Shown here in pieces: positions 23,001 through 35,085 of a stretch of 64,000 bases of DNA (positions are counted from its first letter, which is position 1; each line of letters opens with the position of its first letter). A program made the translations under genes and the position numbers. This stretch comes from Cyathus striatus (Eukaryota > Basidiomycota > Agaricomycetes > Agaricales > Nidulariaceae). The stretch lies in contig JAOVFP010000002.1 in NCBI GenBank assembly GCA_025738555.1, forward strand, positions 2,108,001 to 2,172,000, written 5' to 3'. The notes beneath the pieces are model-generated. The model did not search any database. It was not told the DNA's origin and saw only the letters and a list, made by a program, of their open reading frames with translations.

Positions 23001-23985
23001 ATGCTATCACATCTCTATAGTGCTTGATAGTATGTAGGGGTGACTACATAGTGCTACATAAATGAACACCTTTGTTATGGTGTTATGGTGCTATGCAATG
23101 CTCTGTAGTACTACTATAGCACTGTGTAACATAATCAGTACTTGCTGATGCTAGCAAAAACTTTGGTTTGTTAAATATCACTGACTATGATATAATTGTC
23201 AGACACTAACAGTCATGTTTAGATATTACTCACCTATTCCATGTACTTTGCAATTTTTATCAGTTTGAATCTGTCTACCATTCCAGGAATAGTGTGCCTC
23301 ATAGCTAGTCCAGAAAATGCAACTCTTTCCACCTCGTTACAAACTGTTTATTTGGACTCAATCTTGCCATGTATAGTATGTCTATTAGTTCAACTGAGTC
23401 CTGCTAACAATTAATTATTTTATGTCAACAGCTATTATGTTTCTACTTACCATTTTGAAACTTGGGAAAGACCTGACTGTGACTCATGGAGGACTGTGGA
23501 GCTTGCTACAAAATAAAAACAACAACTATCCCATTGCCATATCCTTAATGCATAATGGAACATTGTACTTCATTATATTTAGTGAGATATCTTTGTGAAT
23601 ATGTTCAGATAGCTCTAACATGTATATCATAGCATTTACAGTTCTTATGACTTGGTGTATGGTGGATCCCAAAGAAATCTACTTTAACATCTACTTCTCC
23701 ACATAAATCTCATCAGCACTTTTAAGCAAAAAGTTCTCCTATTATTACAGGTGGTACAAAGCAATGCAGTCATTTGTGGTCAGTTTAATGCATTTATGTT
23801 CATTATTAGCACCAACAAGTTATCAGGGATCTTGATTGATACTGAATTTAAGGCAAATCTCAGATGTTAATGGAAATGCTATCCCATTCTCAGCTGTGTT
23901 GGGGACAATTGCATTTGCTCGATCCATCAATATGCATGATATAACCAATATCTCAGGGGAAGAACATGACATAGATTTGTCTTAG
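20092..23985 (+). pseudogene. DUF6533-domain membrane protein, copy 2 (interrupted)
   Basis: Same exon layout as copies 1 and 3: ATG at 20092 in CACCATGG context, the GYDIIYSFFNE exon near 20245, the GVKWSIPKILYIIARYYCP-like exon at 20398-20465, and the VDLIFAFQVSACYGNSRK exon near 20853-20908. After a 2.1-kb insertion (21055-23150) come the membrane exon 23432-23580 and the RLILNLRQISDVNGNAIP-like C-terminal exon ending at 23985. Altered splice sites and missense changes, mostly C-to-T type, make it a pseudogene. Confidence 0.65.
21055..23150. mobile_element. 2.1-kb DNA transposon with 3-bp duplication in DUF6533 copy 2
   Basis: Terminal inverted repeats CATCAGCAAGCACTGATT and, at the right end inverted, CATCAGCAAGTACTGATT (18 bp, one mismatch). 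It is flanked by CTA on both sides (21052-21054 and 23151-23153). Copies 1 and 3 read straight through this site. Subterminal 300-400 bp on both sides are dense in TATAG/CTATA and AGCACT words, as in CACTA or PIF-type elements. The core (about 21430-22800) is CT-rich with Pro/Ser-rich open frames of doubtful coding value and no transposase. Class uncertain (CACTA or PIF/Harbinger, both 3-bp duplications). Confidence 0.85.
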
Positions 23986-24249
23986 GCTCCCATAAATGTA
24001 GCAGGAGTAGTATTGGTGCTATATTAGAAGACTGTATTGTATTTATTTAGAATGGATATCAAATATTGGCCTAAGAATCTGTTTAGGAACATACAACTTT
24101 ATATTGAGAATAAGAAAAACATGTAGGACTAATGGATACCTTGATAATTAGATATGAGATTTGTATGAGATGGAAGATACTAGTAAGTAACCATTTACAT
24201 CATGTGCTTGGTGTTGAGTAGAATTAGCATTACCAATGAGTCACCAGTA

Positions 24250-24611
24250 TGTAGAAACAGCAAGGACTCTGCACAGGGCAGTTGCTGATCTGGGTACAGG
24301 CTCACCTGAGAGGTAGAGTGTGTAGATAGAGGCTTGGAGTGACTGTAAGAAGAGTAAAGACTTTCTTGTTATTTACCCAGTGAAACTGGGGGGTTTATAT
24401 ACTGTACAAAGGGCATATATAAATAACTACTGCTGTATAAGTGCTGTAAAGCTGTTAAGCTGTTGAGTACAGCACTACTGTATATAGAGCTACTAATAAT
24501 AATATCTACCTAAGAATAAACCTACTAGAAGGTTCTAGTATGTACTACGGAGTTCCATGATTAGATAAGATCCGCTAAGATCCGCTTTGTCGAGATAAGA
24601 TAATCTCAACA
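24250..24611 (-). mobile_element. Solo LTR nested in the hAT element
   Basis: A 362-bp sequence beginning TGTAGAAACAGC and ending GATAATCTCAACA (TG...CA ends), flanked by the 5-bp duplication CAGTA (24245-24249 and 24612-24616), 2 bp inside the hAT end. In the minus orientation it reads TGTTGAGATTATC... with a TATATAAACC box, the usual layout of Ty1/copia LTRs. No internal retrotransposon sequence remains, so it arose by LTR-LTR recombination. Confidence 0.9.
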
Positions 24612-24965
24612 CAGTAGTGTAGGGGGCACAACTCCAAAAAGCAGTCACCAGTCACCTCACCAGGTGAAACCCTGGCATGGGAAAGTGGCAAAACCTGGTG
24701 AGCTGGTGATTGAATGTTTTCATTTCTGTAGCAAATGTAGACTATTGTAGTACAGAATACTATACTAATCAAGTCCCATTGCACAAAGTAAGCTCTCTGT
24801 GTCCCAAGATGTCTCTTTGTTACCACTTTGATCAGCTGCTGCAACTTTGAGTTGAATAGAAGGAAGGTGTCCAGTGTGTATGGCATCAATAGGGTGGGTG
24901 TTATAAATATCTTCCACTGGAACAGCTGCAGATAGCCCATCACTGCTCTCACTTGTAAACCCTGC

Positions 24966-27900
24966 TCATTCTAATGCTTCAAATTCTGCCTCCAGATCAT
25001 TCAATGTGTAATCATTCAGATCTTCCATGTCCACATTTTCATAGCCCACAGTAAATGGAGTAGGGACTGAGAATTCATTGGTAAGAATTTCAGTGTGATT
25101 CATATTAACTCCTTTATAAGAGGTGGTATGCATATGGCTGTGTTTACAGCATGTATCTTTTCCTTTCTTAATGGCAGCTTCATAAAGCTCTCAGTTGTAA
25201 TTGCTTCACAGCATACCCAGTGATGCCAGGTGAGAAACTGTCAAACATGACTTCTTGACACTTTGAATACCTCCTAAATTAGAAAAGAAGCATTCAACTT
25301 CTGCAGTGTGGGGAACAATGGCAGCAATTTTGAGAGTGAACTCTTTCAAGGTATGAAATCCAATGATTCTGTTCCACCAGGCTGATACACCTAGTAAAAT
25401 ATAAGGATTATTTTTCAAATATAATAGACATTTAGTACTGGTAATACAGTTAGCGAATCAAGCCCAAGAGTCCAAGAGTTGGGGCAAGTCCCAAGCCACC
25501 AACTAAAGTATTCTACTCAAGTACACTATCAAGGAAGGAGTCCAAGGGCTGGGGTTGAGTCCCATGCTGCCAGTCAAAGTATCACCTCTGATATGAATTA
25601 AGAGATTCAACATAAAAACAATATATTTGGGCAGCTCAATGATTCCTACATATATTACAATGTACTAGATAACTATACAATAAAGAATAGAACCTAAAGA
25701 TAATACTCTGGAACATATTAGTACTTCTTCATACCCAGAATAATGCACCCAGTACTAGGCTAGACAATCACATACCTTCAGGGAAATACTTCTGACTAGA
25801 GGACTCTTGGTGCCACTAGTCCCACCAGATACTGCAATGCATAGCTATTGTGCAGTCTCTCAAATAACCCAGAATGACCATATGTCTCTCCTGTGTAATA
25901 TGGCCACCATGTGGGAAACCACATGCCCCTAGGACTTTGAAACACATGCCAAACACTACCTATGGCACATTGAGTAGTGCCATCAGACATGCCAGTACCA
26001 AGAAACATCAGTATCCATTATATCTGAGTACTTGGCCAGGAATAGCACATGTATTAGTGTGTGTCTTGATGTGTGTCTATTAATAGCATGGCATGGCACT
26101 TGATGCATCTCTGAAACTGAGTGTGCCCTCATAGATTCTTGTATGGAGGGATAACCAGACCTCTTTGACTGTATGGTTCCACTAGGACTTTATGACATAT
26201 CATTTACTATACCTATTCCATTGTGCATGAGACCACTGCCATGTAATATATAAGTAGTTAGACATACCTTTAGAATACCTTAAGCACCACACTGGCTGTA
26301 CTTCCATTCTTGCAGTAGAGTACATTCTAAAATCTGATATTGGAATTCTGAGTACAATTTTGAAGTCTGAGATCTGATTTGAAAGGACTGAAAGCAATTG
26401 CATAACTACTAAATACATTGTTCATCTTACTATACTTGAAAACCTTGTGCCCTCGAACTAAATATAAACTAACTTGAACTTTATGTTCTTTGTTGGTGGT
26501 GTTAATACTATGTAAATAAACATTATCTAAAAGTTAGTCTTATCACAGGCCTTTGCATCCACCTCCCCTCCTGCAAAAGGCTTCTCTCCAGTAGAATAGG
26601 ACTGTATGTCCTGGATCAACTGCTCTGCTTCTGCTTTCTGCCAACCCCACTTTCTTATGATATCTAGTGCAAGCTGAAATGTGTCCTTAACTGTATGTGA
26701 ATGTACTGATGAAGATACAGCAAGCTTTCAGCACAATGGGTGGAGAAACGAAGCAAGCCAGTGTAGATCAGTGTTCATAGCATGAAAGTAGTGTGTTACA
26801 GTTCTTTTTGCATGCTGGAGAAAGTCCTTATCTTCGAAATCAGCTTCACTAAGATTATTAATCTGCTGGTGCACCCAAATCAACTGTATCATGCAGTTGG
26901 CCAATGTAGCATCCCTGGACTCTGTGTCCCCAATTACATTGACTAGGGGCTTACAAATCCAAATGAATTCATCATTATGTTTCCAGCATTCAACTTCCAA
27001 CATGCTCTCAATCACATCACATTTAATGGGTGAGAGACCATTAATGGAGCACTGAGCATCATCCCATAAGCAAAGCTTGTACAAGACTTGCTTATGTTCT
27101 TGAATACTGATAGCCTGCAGTATAACAGTGTAAAACCTTGTTCCAGTATTTTTCTTCAAACCCTGAGTGACTTTATGCTCCTTTGTGAGCTCCTCAAGTT
27201 GTCCCTCCCAATAGTGCGATGCATTAAAGAAGGAAGCAATCTTGACATTTTTAGAAATCAGCTTCTTAATAGCTGGAAAGCTCAACACCTTTCCCATGAT
27301 TGTATTTATGCCATGCATAAAACAGGGGAGTTGCTATTGGATTAGCTTGTAAGTTGCATACTGCTCTCATACATGTATAACACTTACAAGTATCCATGGA
27401 TAACTCCCTTCCATTGTCCATTTACGACAAAAGGCTTGCATAGTGGTTGGATTATCTGTGCACACTGCAATAATTGATCTAGGAACAATCAATTTTTGCT
27501 TCAGAGCTTCATTTGCAACATCCACCAGATTGTTCACTGTTGCTCACACTCCAGTGAGCTCTTTCTAGCCAAGTATAAATGGGTATTCACCCACTTCAGT
27601 GAGAAGGCACCCATATACACTTCTTCGCATGCTATCTTCCCAGCCATCCATTAGGTAAGTCATGTTCTCCTTATTCTTCAAGTGTTTAAGATCATCTTCA
27701 TAGGCTCGAGCTTCCTCTGCTGGCAGAATTCTTGTTGTGAGAATGAACCAAGATGCTGGTGAGTAACATGGCTGGATACTTTCTACCCATTTAGTGAAAA
27801 AGGGATTGTTGGCCTGGCTAAAGGGGATGTTCCCATGTACAAACCATCTGTCAATGGTCAACATGTCAATAATGATGTACAATTATAGCAGAAATTCTGA

Positions 27901-28337
27901 GCCTACTTACTTCAAGAGCTGTGTATCTGCTTTATCCTGCTCCTTCTTGTAAGTGCCCTATCAACATAGCTCTCCATCCCATGGTTAACCACCACTGCTT
28001 TTCCAGATATATTCTTGTGCTTTTTTTGAGAAGAACCAGCTTCAGCAGTAACCATAGCATCTGAGACCTCTTTCTCTGAGTCTGAGATATCTATTTGAGC
28101 TCCCCCACCATGCGTTATAAGGTATGCACTTGCATCCTTTCATACTTCTTCTGAAGCATTTGGACACTCATAGAGGTCAGCCAGATGTATTCCACAGTGA
28201 CCATCCCTGTGAACAATCTGTGTTGTGCAGTACTTGCAGACAATGTTCCATTGTCTAGTGCTCTCCATATACTCCTTCCTGTTGAAATGCTGGTATACCC
28301 AGTCATCAGCAGGTTGTCCTAATTTCTTTTTAGCCAT
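24966..28337 (-). pseudogene. hAT transposase (BED finger, dimerisation domain), decayed
   Basis: Read on the minus strand. An N-terminal BED-type zinc finger starts at 28337 (MAKKKLGQPADDWVYQHF, then NIVCKYCTTQIVHRDGHCGIH and HLADLYECP). Next comes the segment at 27880-27560 (NIPFSQANNPFF, EDDLKHLKNKENMTYLMDGW, RRSVYGCLLTEVGEYP). After a 54-nt intron at about 27336-27389 comes the catalytic middle from about 27318 (MHGINTIMGKVLSFPAIKKL, SFFNASHYWEGQLEEL), which stops at 26728. The C-terminal hAT dimerisation domain is at 25418-25206 (AWWNRIIGFHTLKEF, HTAEVECFFSNLGGI). An acidic tail ends at about 24966. Several stops and an interruption of about 1.1 kb (25420-26550) before the dimerisation domain make it inactive. 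The gene type is clear; exact exon limits are not. Confidence 0.82.
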
Positions 28338-28540
28338 TTGCGGTTGCAGAATGTGTTTCCTTGGGCAATCTTACATTGTTACTTGTAATTACATAATTGT
28401 ATAAAAAAATGGGACCATAATAATATCGCCAGGTATCACCACTCCCTCTAGTCTCTGGCTATTTCACCGCCTGGTGATTGCCAGTGGCGAGACCTGGCGA
28501 GGCGAAACGGCGACATTGTGCCCACATAATTAGTCACCAG

Positions 28541-30023
28541 TCTACATGATTATAGGGTGCTAGTACTTCTATCGTTTAGATATACACATTTCCCCTAAGT
28601 ACATCTTAGATTCTTACATCTCTGGGAGCTTAGAGCACTGAGCAGCGTGGCCCGGGGATTGCCATTAGGTCACTGACATCTGTTTGTCGTTGTTGCAATT
28701 GAACGTTGACAGCGTTGAACTACTGGGCACCCCACTGGCAGCACCATCTCACCCTCCACTTCTCTTTATCTTCAGAATGAGCACCCTCGGATCTAATGAT
28801 CGACTAAACACATGATGTTAGCTGTCGCTAGGCTGCGACATCGCACTGCACGTCGGCTGTGACAACGCAAGCAGGACTTTCAGGCCATTTGTTACAAGCA
28901 TGATGAACCTTGTAGCTGTGAGTCTTCTCTGCAGTTTTTGGCTGTGCTGATGGTATTGGGGATAGTGTTAAACCTCTCGCATATTATCAGAGAATACTAG
29001 TTTGGTCCACCCATTCTTCATTGAAATGGTCCAACCACTCGATAACTCGTATTGGAGAGTATATCTGGGGACGGCCAGACGACGAGTGCAGCATTGATGA
29101 TAACAAGCAGAGTTATCTCAATATTAACCTCGATATTACAGTTAATATGCCATGTCACTGTGAGTTGTTTTTTTCTTTTCTTATCTTATATTGGTGCTAA
29201 AGCGAGGGTTGTGTAGATTCGAGTGTGGATCTGCGAGATGCGATTGGAGATAGGCTCATGCTCAGTGGCGGTTTTCGTAGGGATGGCGTACGTCCTCCCA
29301 CTTCCTACCCTCCATACCAAATTAACATCCCTACAGACAAAATTCGATATAGGCCAAGCAACAATGCTCCAGTACGTCCCTTCCCTCCCTTCCCCTTCCA
29401 TCCAACCTAACACCCCACAGAGAACACCCAGAAGCCCTCCAGCATCCCAAGCCCTCACTCAATTCCACCAATACAGAGGCTTCTTCAGCACCCCCTTCCA
29501 CTCCAGCAAACGAGGCTTCAAGCCCACCTACACGCACAAAGAAGACTCCGACTCGTGCAGAATCTTCGGAACATTGATGGTCAAGCGCGTTACGGCAAGT
29601 TTACGCATTACGACGTTGGGTCATGGGTATGCTAGTGATGAGCATGTTGAGCACGATCGTGAGTTTCATTTTTGGTTGAAGGTGGAGAGGTGTTGATGGG
29701 ATTGGATTAGTGACGAACCTTTTGCATATTATCACGAAATTCTCATTTGGCCCATTTTCCCCTGAAATAGCACAACCACTGTATAACTCGTTCGAAGTAA
29801 CGAGTAAACGTATGTCCCCCTCCTCCCCTCCCTCCCCTCCTATACTAAACCCCGCAAAGCATTCATAGCATACCAATACATCCTCCACGTAGTCCCAACA
29901 ACCTACATCGCACCCCGCTCAACGCCTCTGAACACACCAATACATCGTAACGCACTACACGCACACGCTAGAGCATGATCGCAGCACACCCAGCATATTC
30001 TTCAAGTTCGACATCGAACCACT
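28541..30023 (+). pseudogene. ERV41-like gene, copy E3, 5' part (split by the CACTA-like element)
   Basis: After spacer shared with units C and D (28600-28830), a duplicated ERV41 middle fragment (PEMVQPLDNSF-type) lies at about 28900-29030. The gene proper follows: EYIWGRPDDECSIDDNKQS, NMPCH, then SSVDLRDAIGDRLMLSGGF, KFDIGQATMLQ, the RGFFSTPFHSSKRGFKPTYT block (29470-29540), SCRIFGTLMVKRVTASLRIT, LGHGYASDEHVEHD, HIITKFSFGPFSPEIAQPLY and AYQYILHVVPTTYIAPRSTP. A frameshift near 29937 precedes YIVTHYTHTLEHDR and IFFKFDIEP, where the reading breaks at 30023 in the middle of a conserved segment. The remainder resumes at 47883. ERV41/ERGIC2 proteins form a complex with ERV46 and retrieve cargo to the ER. 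The missing start and the frameshift indicate it was already dying before the split. Confidence 0.78.
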
Positions 30024-30575
30024 CACCTCAGACAGGACCAAATCGGATCAGGGTAAATATGGTACAACCCGATGTAGTTAACAATTAGAATATGTACAAA
30101 AATATGTCATTTGACCGATTCATGTTCATATTTAGAAAATAATTATGAATCGGGCGCATATCAAATCCATGGGCATTATTGAGAATATAACAATAAGACA
30201 TATGTAGAATATCGTACAAAAATCGGTTACCATACCGATGTATGAACAAATCCTGAATCGGGGCACACATTTGTCCCTAGATCCTATCCAAATACTGATC
30301 CTAAGTGTGTCTCATGTCCCTATCTTATCACATATTCTGAATTTGCCCTTGAAACAAATCTCGAATTGGATCTTTTATCATATCCTCATTCCGATTTAGA
30401 ATGTAAACAAAAATATGTCGCTCGCCCCGATTCATGTACAGATTGTAAATATAACAATTAGAAATATTGATTACCCACTCACAGGGCCACTCATGGGCCA
30501 CTCACATCCGCTCACAGGGCCGCTCACAGCCACTCACTACCCGCTCTATCCCCACTCGGCTTCCCACTCCATAGC
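30024..30575 (+). repeat. Left TIR of the CACTA-like element
   Basis: About 550 bp, inverted copy at 47310-47882. Differences are mainly transitions, several at CpG (for example GGGCGCATATC against GGGCGCGTATC). The inner part contains CACTCA-GGGCC repeats. Confidence 0.93.
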
Positions 30576-31389
30576 TGCTCTGCTCCTCCGCTAACTGACC
30601 CTGCTCTCCTCTCTACTGACATCCCAAGAGCGTACATTGACTGTTCTGAATCTCGTGGTGAACTGTCACATGCGTGAGATCAGTTGAACGCATCAACGAA
30701 CATTCTTGCACTCAAGTTCAGTGTTCGCCACATCGTCTGCCTCTCCCCTACCTCATGTATCACCCCCGCCCCCTTCGTCACCACTCCAAACAATCAGAAT
30801 AAGGTGGGCTCTCCACCCGCGCCCTGCGACATACACTGTGCAATGCGGCCCGCACCCCACTGGCCTACTAATCACCAATCGATGTGCTAAGGCCGATGAA
30901 ACATGGGAAGACCACAGCAACAGAATATCGTGTGGCCCCGGTGCTGGCGTGTGATAGCGGGAAAGGGTGATAGGTAGCGAGAGGTGGAGCGCGGTCGTGG
31001 TCCGTGGAGAGTCTCACCCCCTCGTCTCGTCTTGCAAGTGACAGGCGTTCCATTCGTCTTCAAATGACGAGTGCCATCTCGCCCCCTCTTTCTTCCTCCC
31101 CTCTCCCTCCATCCCTCTCCTCCCCTGCCTTGTCTCGCAAGTGGCGAGTGGCGCCATCTCACCTCTCCTCCCCCATGTCTCCTCCCCTCGTCTGGTGGCT
31201 GACGAGCATAGCGTCAATCCCCGCAACGCATCCTCCCCTCGTCTTTCCCTCTTCTCGCAAAGGGTGAGCATTGCGCCATCATCATCTTCCTTCCCCCCCC
31301 TCCTTCCTCCTCCTTGCATCACAACGACGATGCCGCTGGCAAGAGCAGCGTCAACTGCATGTCATCTGGCCCCCCCTCAACGTCCATAA
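30576..31389. other. GC-richer, pyrimidine-biased region inside the element
   Basis: Contains repeated CTCCCCTCGTCT and CTCGCAAGTGGCGAG-like words. Open frames on both strands are low-complexity and not convincing genes. May serve as subterminal or promoter sequence of the element. Confidence 0.4.
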
Positions 31390-31559
31390 GTGTTAGCAAA
31401 CTATTTTCATATTTACTCCTGGCTATATGATCATGTGTTCTTATAAGCATGGAGTTTTATGATCACCTCTAAATTATATAGTGTTCTATACTATTAGTGA
31501 TTGTAATAGTGATCATAAATGATCATTTAGGGATATAGGTGGCGTATTGGGGTGAATAC

Positions 31560-32110
31560 TAGTACTAATGGGTTTCTATGGAATATTACTTGTTCTAATG
31601 GATTTGTAAATGATCATAAGTGATTATTAGATGGTGCAGGTGGTGTAATGGGTTATCAGTGGTACTAATGGATTTGTAAGTGATCATAAGTGATCATTAG
31701 GTGATCTAGGTGGTGTAATGGGTTATTAGTGATACTAATGGATTTGTAAGTGATCATATGTGATCATTAGGTGATCTAGGTCATGTAATGGGTTATCAGT
31801 GGTACTAATAGTTTTGTAAGTGATCATAAGTGATCGTTAGGTGATCTAGGTGGTGTAATGGGTTATCAGTGATACTAATAGTTTTGTAAGTGATCATATG
31901 TGATCATTAGGTGATCGAGGTGGTGTAATGGGTTATTAGGGATACTAATGGATTTGTAAGTGATCATATATGATCATTAGGTGATCTAGGTGGTATAATA
32001 GGTTATTAGGGATACTAATAGATTCATAAGTGATCATATGTGATCATTAGGTGATCTAGATGGTGTAATGGATTATTAGTGGTACTAATGGATTCGTAAG
32101 TGATCATAAG
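31560..32110 (+). repeat. 70-bp minisatellite, FB2 left arm
   Basis: Units of GTGATCTAGGTGGTGTAATG, GGTTATTAGTGATACTAATG and GATTTGTAAGTGATCATATG; about seven copies. Inverted array at 34590-35085. Confidence 0.93.
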
Positions 32111-32870
32111 TGATCATATATATCACAGATGTCACATATATCGCATTTGTCACACTTTAATATATGTCACATTTGTTATGGATGTCACATGTGTCACACT
32201 TTTACAGATGTCACGAATGTCACACTTTCGCATATGTCACACATGTTACACTTTCACAAATATCACAAATGTTACACATGTCACACTTTCACATATGTCA
32301 CACTTTCAAACATGTCACATGTGTCACACTTTTACAGATGTCACGAATGTCACACTTTCGCATATGTCACATGTGTCACACTTTCGCAAATGTCACGCAT
32401 TCACAAATGTCACAAATGTCACCCTTTCACATATGTCACACTTCCGCATATGTCACAAATGTCACAGGTGTCACACGTTCACATATGTCACACTGTTGCA
32501 TATGTCACGTTTGTTATAGATGTCACACGTGTCACACGTGTCACATATATCGCATTTGTCACACTTTCACATATCTTATGTTTGTTATGGATGTCACATA
32601 TATCATATTTGTCACACATTCACAGATGTCACAATGTCACACTTTCGCAGATGTCTATCGCATTTGTCACACTATGTCATACTTTTACATATGTTGCATA
32701 TATGTCACACATGTTACATTTTCACATATATTACACTTGTCACATCATATCTATTACAACCATCACACTCATCACATGTCATACATTTCTTATGTGTCAT
32801 TATTACACCTGTTACATTCTCACGTCTGTCACACATATCACACTTCATTCTCATGACACCCTTGGTAAAA
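32111..32870 (+). repeat. TGTCACA-rich array, FB2 left arm
   Basis: Irregular repeats of ATGTCACACTTTCACATATG and ATTTGTCACACTTT type. Inverted counterpart at about 33770-34585. The arrays differ in unit number (the right arm is longer). Confidence 0.9.
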
Positions 32871-33769
32871 AACAAAATTGGATATATCTCACATGGAGTC
32901 AAATGTAAGTCAAATATAAGGACCAAAAGTGAAACATGGTTGAACAATAGTGACACCTAACATATGGTTACATTTGACTCTGTGTGACATTAACCAATTT
33001 TGAATTTTGCCAAGTATCATCTTGATTTGTCAAGGTACTCTCTCTGTCAAAAAGTAAAATTACACCAGCCACAGACTCTCCTACCATTCTTGAAACCCTT
33101 GACAACTTTTTGCCTCTACCAGCCTATCATTCTCTCAACATTGCATTGCAACCATCTGCTGCAACACATATCATACATGTCACATGAAAAGGTTACATGA
33201 GAAGTGCTCACCTAGTGATTCATGTGCATTACAAATTATATGACAAAGACACTAGACTACTTTAAGAGAATCATATATCTCTCACTATTTAAATTCAACA
33301 TTCATAGTACTAGACAAAAGTCACATTATATCAATACTACTTTCTGGCAATCACAATGTTATGTTTTAATTAGTCTATCAGATTCTATAATAGATATAAC
33401 TGTACTTAGATTCTAATTTTGTCTAACCAACCTTAAGCATGTTCAGTAACCTGGTCTGGTTATGTTGCCTTATCTATATCTTCCATTCAGTTATTGCTTC
33501 TATTATCACATCACTTATATTTTTGTCACACTTTCCATTAGCCAATCAGATGTTTATTTCTTGACTGATCATTGGGGTATATGATTTCTTGTGTCCCTCT
33601 TAGCAGTACTCACTACTGTTCAATCTTTATTGTTACAGAATTGTACAGTATTACAAATGAGAGATGTGTGACCTGTGAATAAAATGTGAATAAATGTGAT
33701 GTGTTGGGATATGTGACAGCCTTGACTGGGTTATGGGGGTGTATAATATTGGAGCACTCCTGTCATAGT
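32871..33769. other. FB2 spacer, no gene recognised
   Basis: AT-rich unique sequence. Frames at 33000-33200 and 33222-33416 are short and unrecognised. Confidence 0.45.
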
Positions 33770-34589
33770 GACAAGCCTGGTAGTGAACAAAGTGTGACAG
33801 ATGTAAGAATCTAACAGGTGTAATATTGACATATAAGAGATGTATGACATGTGATAAGTATAATGGTTGTAACAAGTGTAGTGTAACATGAATTTGGAAA
33901 TGTGACATATGTAAGAGTGTGACAAGTGTGATATATGTAAAAATGTAACATGTGTGATATATATGCAACATATGTAAAAGTATGACATAGTGTGACAAAT
34001 GTGATAGACATCTGCGAAAGTGTGACATTGTGACATCTGTGAATGTGTGACAAATATGATATATGTGACATCCATAACAAACATAAGATATGTGAAAGTG
34101 TGACAAATGCGATATATGTGACACGTGTGACACGTGTGACATCTATAACAAACGTGACATATGCAACAGTGTGACATATGTGAACGTGTGACACCTGTGA
34201 CATTTGTGACATATGCGGAAGTGTGACATATGTGAAAGGGTGACATTTGTGACATTTGTGAATGCGTGACATTTGCGAAAGTGTGACACATGTGACATAT
34301 GTGAAAGTGTGACACATGTGACATATGCGAAAGTGTGACATTCGTGACATCTGTAAAAGTGTGACATGTGTGACACATGTCACATGTGTGAAAGTGTGAC
34401 ATGTGTGACATATGTGAAAGTGTGACACGTGTGACATATGCGAATGTGTGACATTCGTGACATCTGTAAAAGTGTGACACATGTGACATCCATAACAAAT
34501 GTGACATATATTAAAGTGTGACAAATGCGATATATGTGACATCTGTGACGCGTGTGACATCCATAACAAACGTGACATCTGTGACATAT
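33770..34589 (-). repeat. TGTCACA-rich array, FB2 right arm
   Basis: Reverse complement of 32111-32870 with extra units near 34380-34450. Confidence 0.9.
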
Positions 34590-35085
34590 ATGATCACTTA
34601 TGATCACTTACGAATCCATTAGTACCACTAATAATCCATTACATCATCTAGATCACCTAATGATCACATATGATCACTTATGAATCTATTAGTATCCCTA
34701 ATAACCTATTATACCACCTAGATCACCTAATGATCATATATGATCACTTACAAATCCATTAGTATCCCTAATAACCCATTACACCACCTAGATCACCTAA
34801 CGATCACTTATGATCACTTACAAAACCATTAGTACCACTGATAACCCATTACGTGACCTAGATCACCTAATGATCACTTATGATCACTTACAAATCCATT
34901 AGTATCACTAATAACCCATTACACCACCTAGATCACCTAATGATCACTTATGATCACTTACAAATCCATTAGTACCACTGATAACCCATTATGCCACCTG
35001 CACCATCTAATGATCACTTATGATCATTTACAAATCCATTAGAACAAGTAATAGTCTATAGAAACCCATTAGTACTAGTATTCAC
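34590..35085 (-). repeat. 70-bp minisatellite, FB2 right arm
   Basis: Reverse complement of the left-arm array, six to seven units. Confidence 0.93.

Larger units (their letters stand above)
19656..24239 (+). repeat. Array unit B, DUF6533 half
   Basis: Second unit. Its ERV41 half continues at 28541-30023 and, beyond the CACTA-like element, at 47883-48505. Confidence 0.8.
24248..28532 (-). mobile_element. hAT element with decayed transposase
   Basis: Flanked by a perfect 8-bp duplication GTCACCAG (24240-24247 and 28533-28540). The TIRs pair over 17 bp once a nested solo LTR is removed: left TAGTGTAGGGGGCACAA, right inverted TAATTATGTGGGCACAA. Subterminal regions repeat CACCAGG/CCTGGTG. The transposase relic is on the minus strand. 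Array unit C lacks the element at the corresponding place (about 51280). Confidence 0.92.

Noticed and set aside
30684..31389. Overlapping open frames on both strands
   Set aside because: Biased GC/pyrimidine-rich sequence keeps all frames open; no domain or splice support.
32100..34607. Open frames up to 259 codons rich in MSHVSHISHLCH
   Set aside because: Same reason: translation of the FB2 TGTCACA arrays in several frames. The His/Cys pattern imitates zinc fingers but has no finger spacing.
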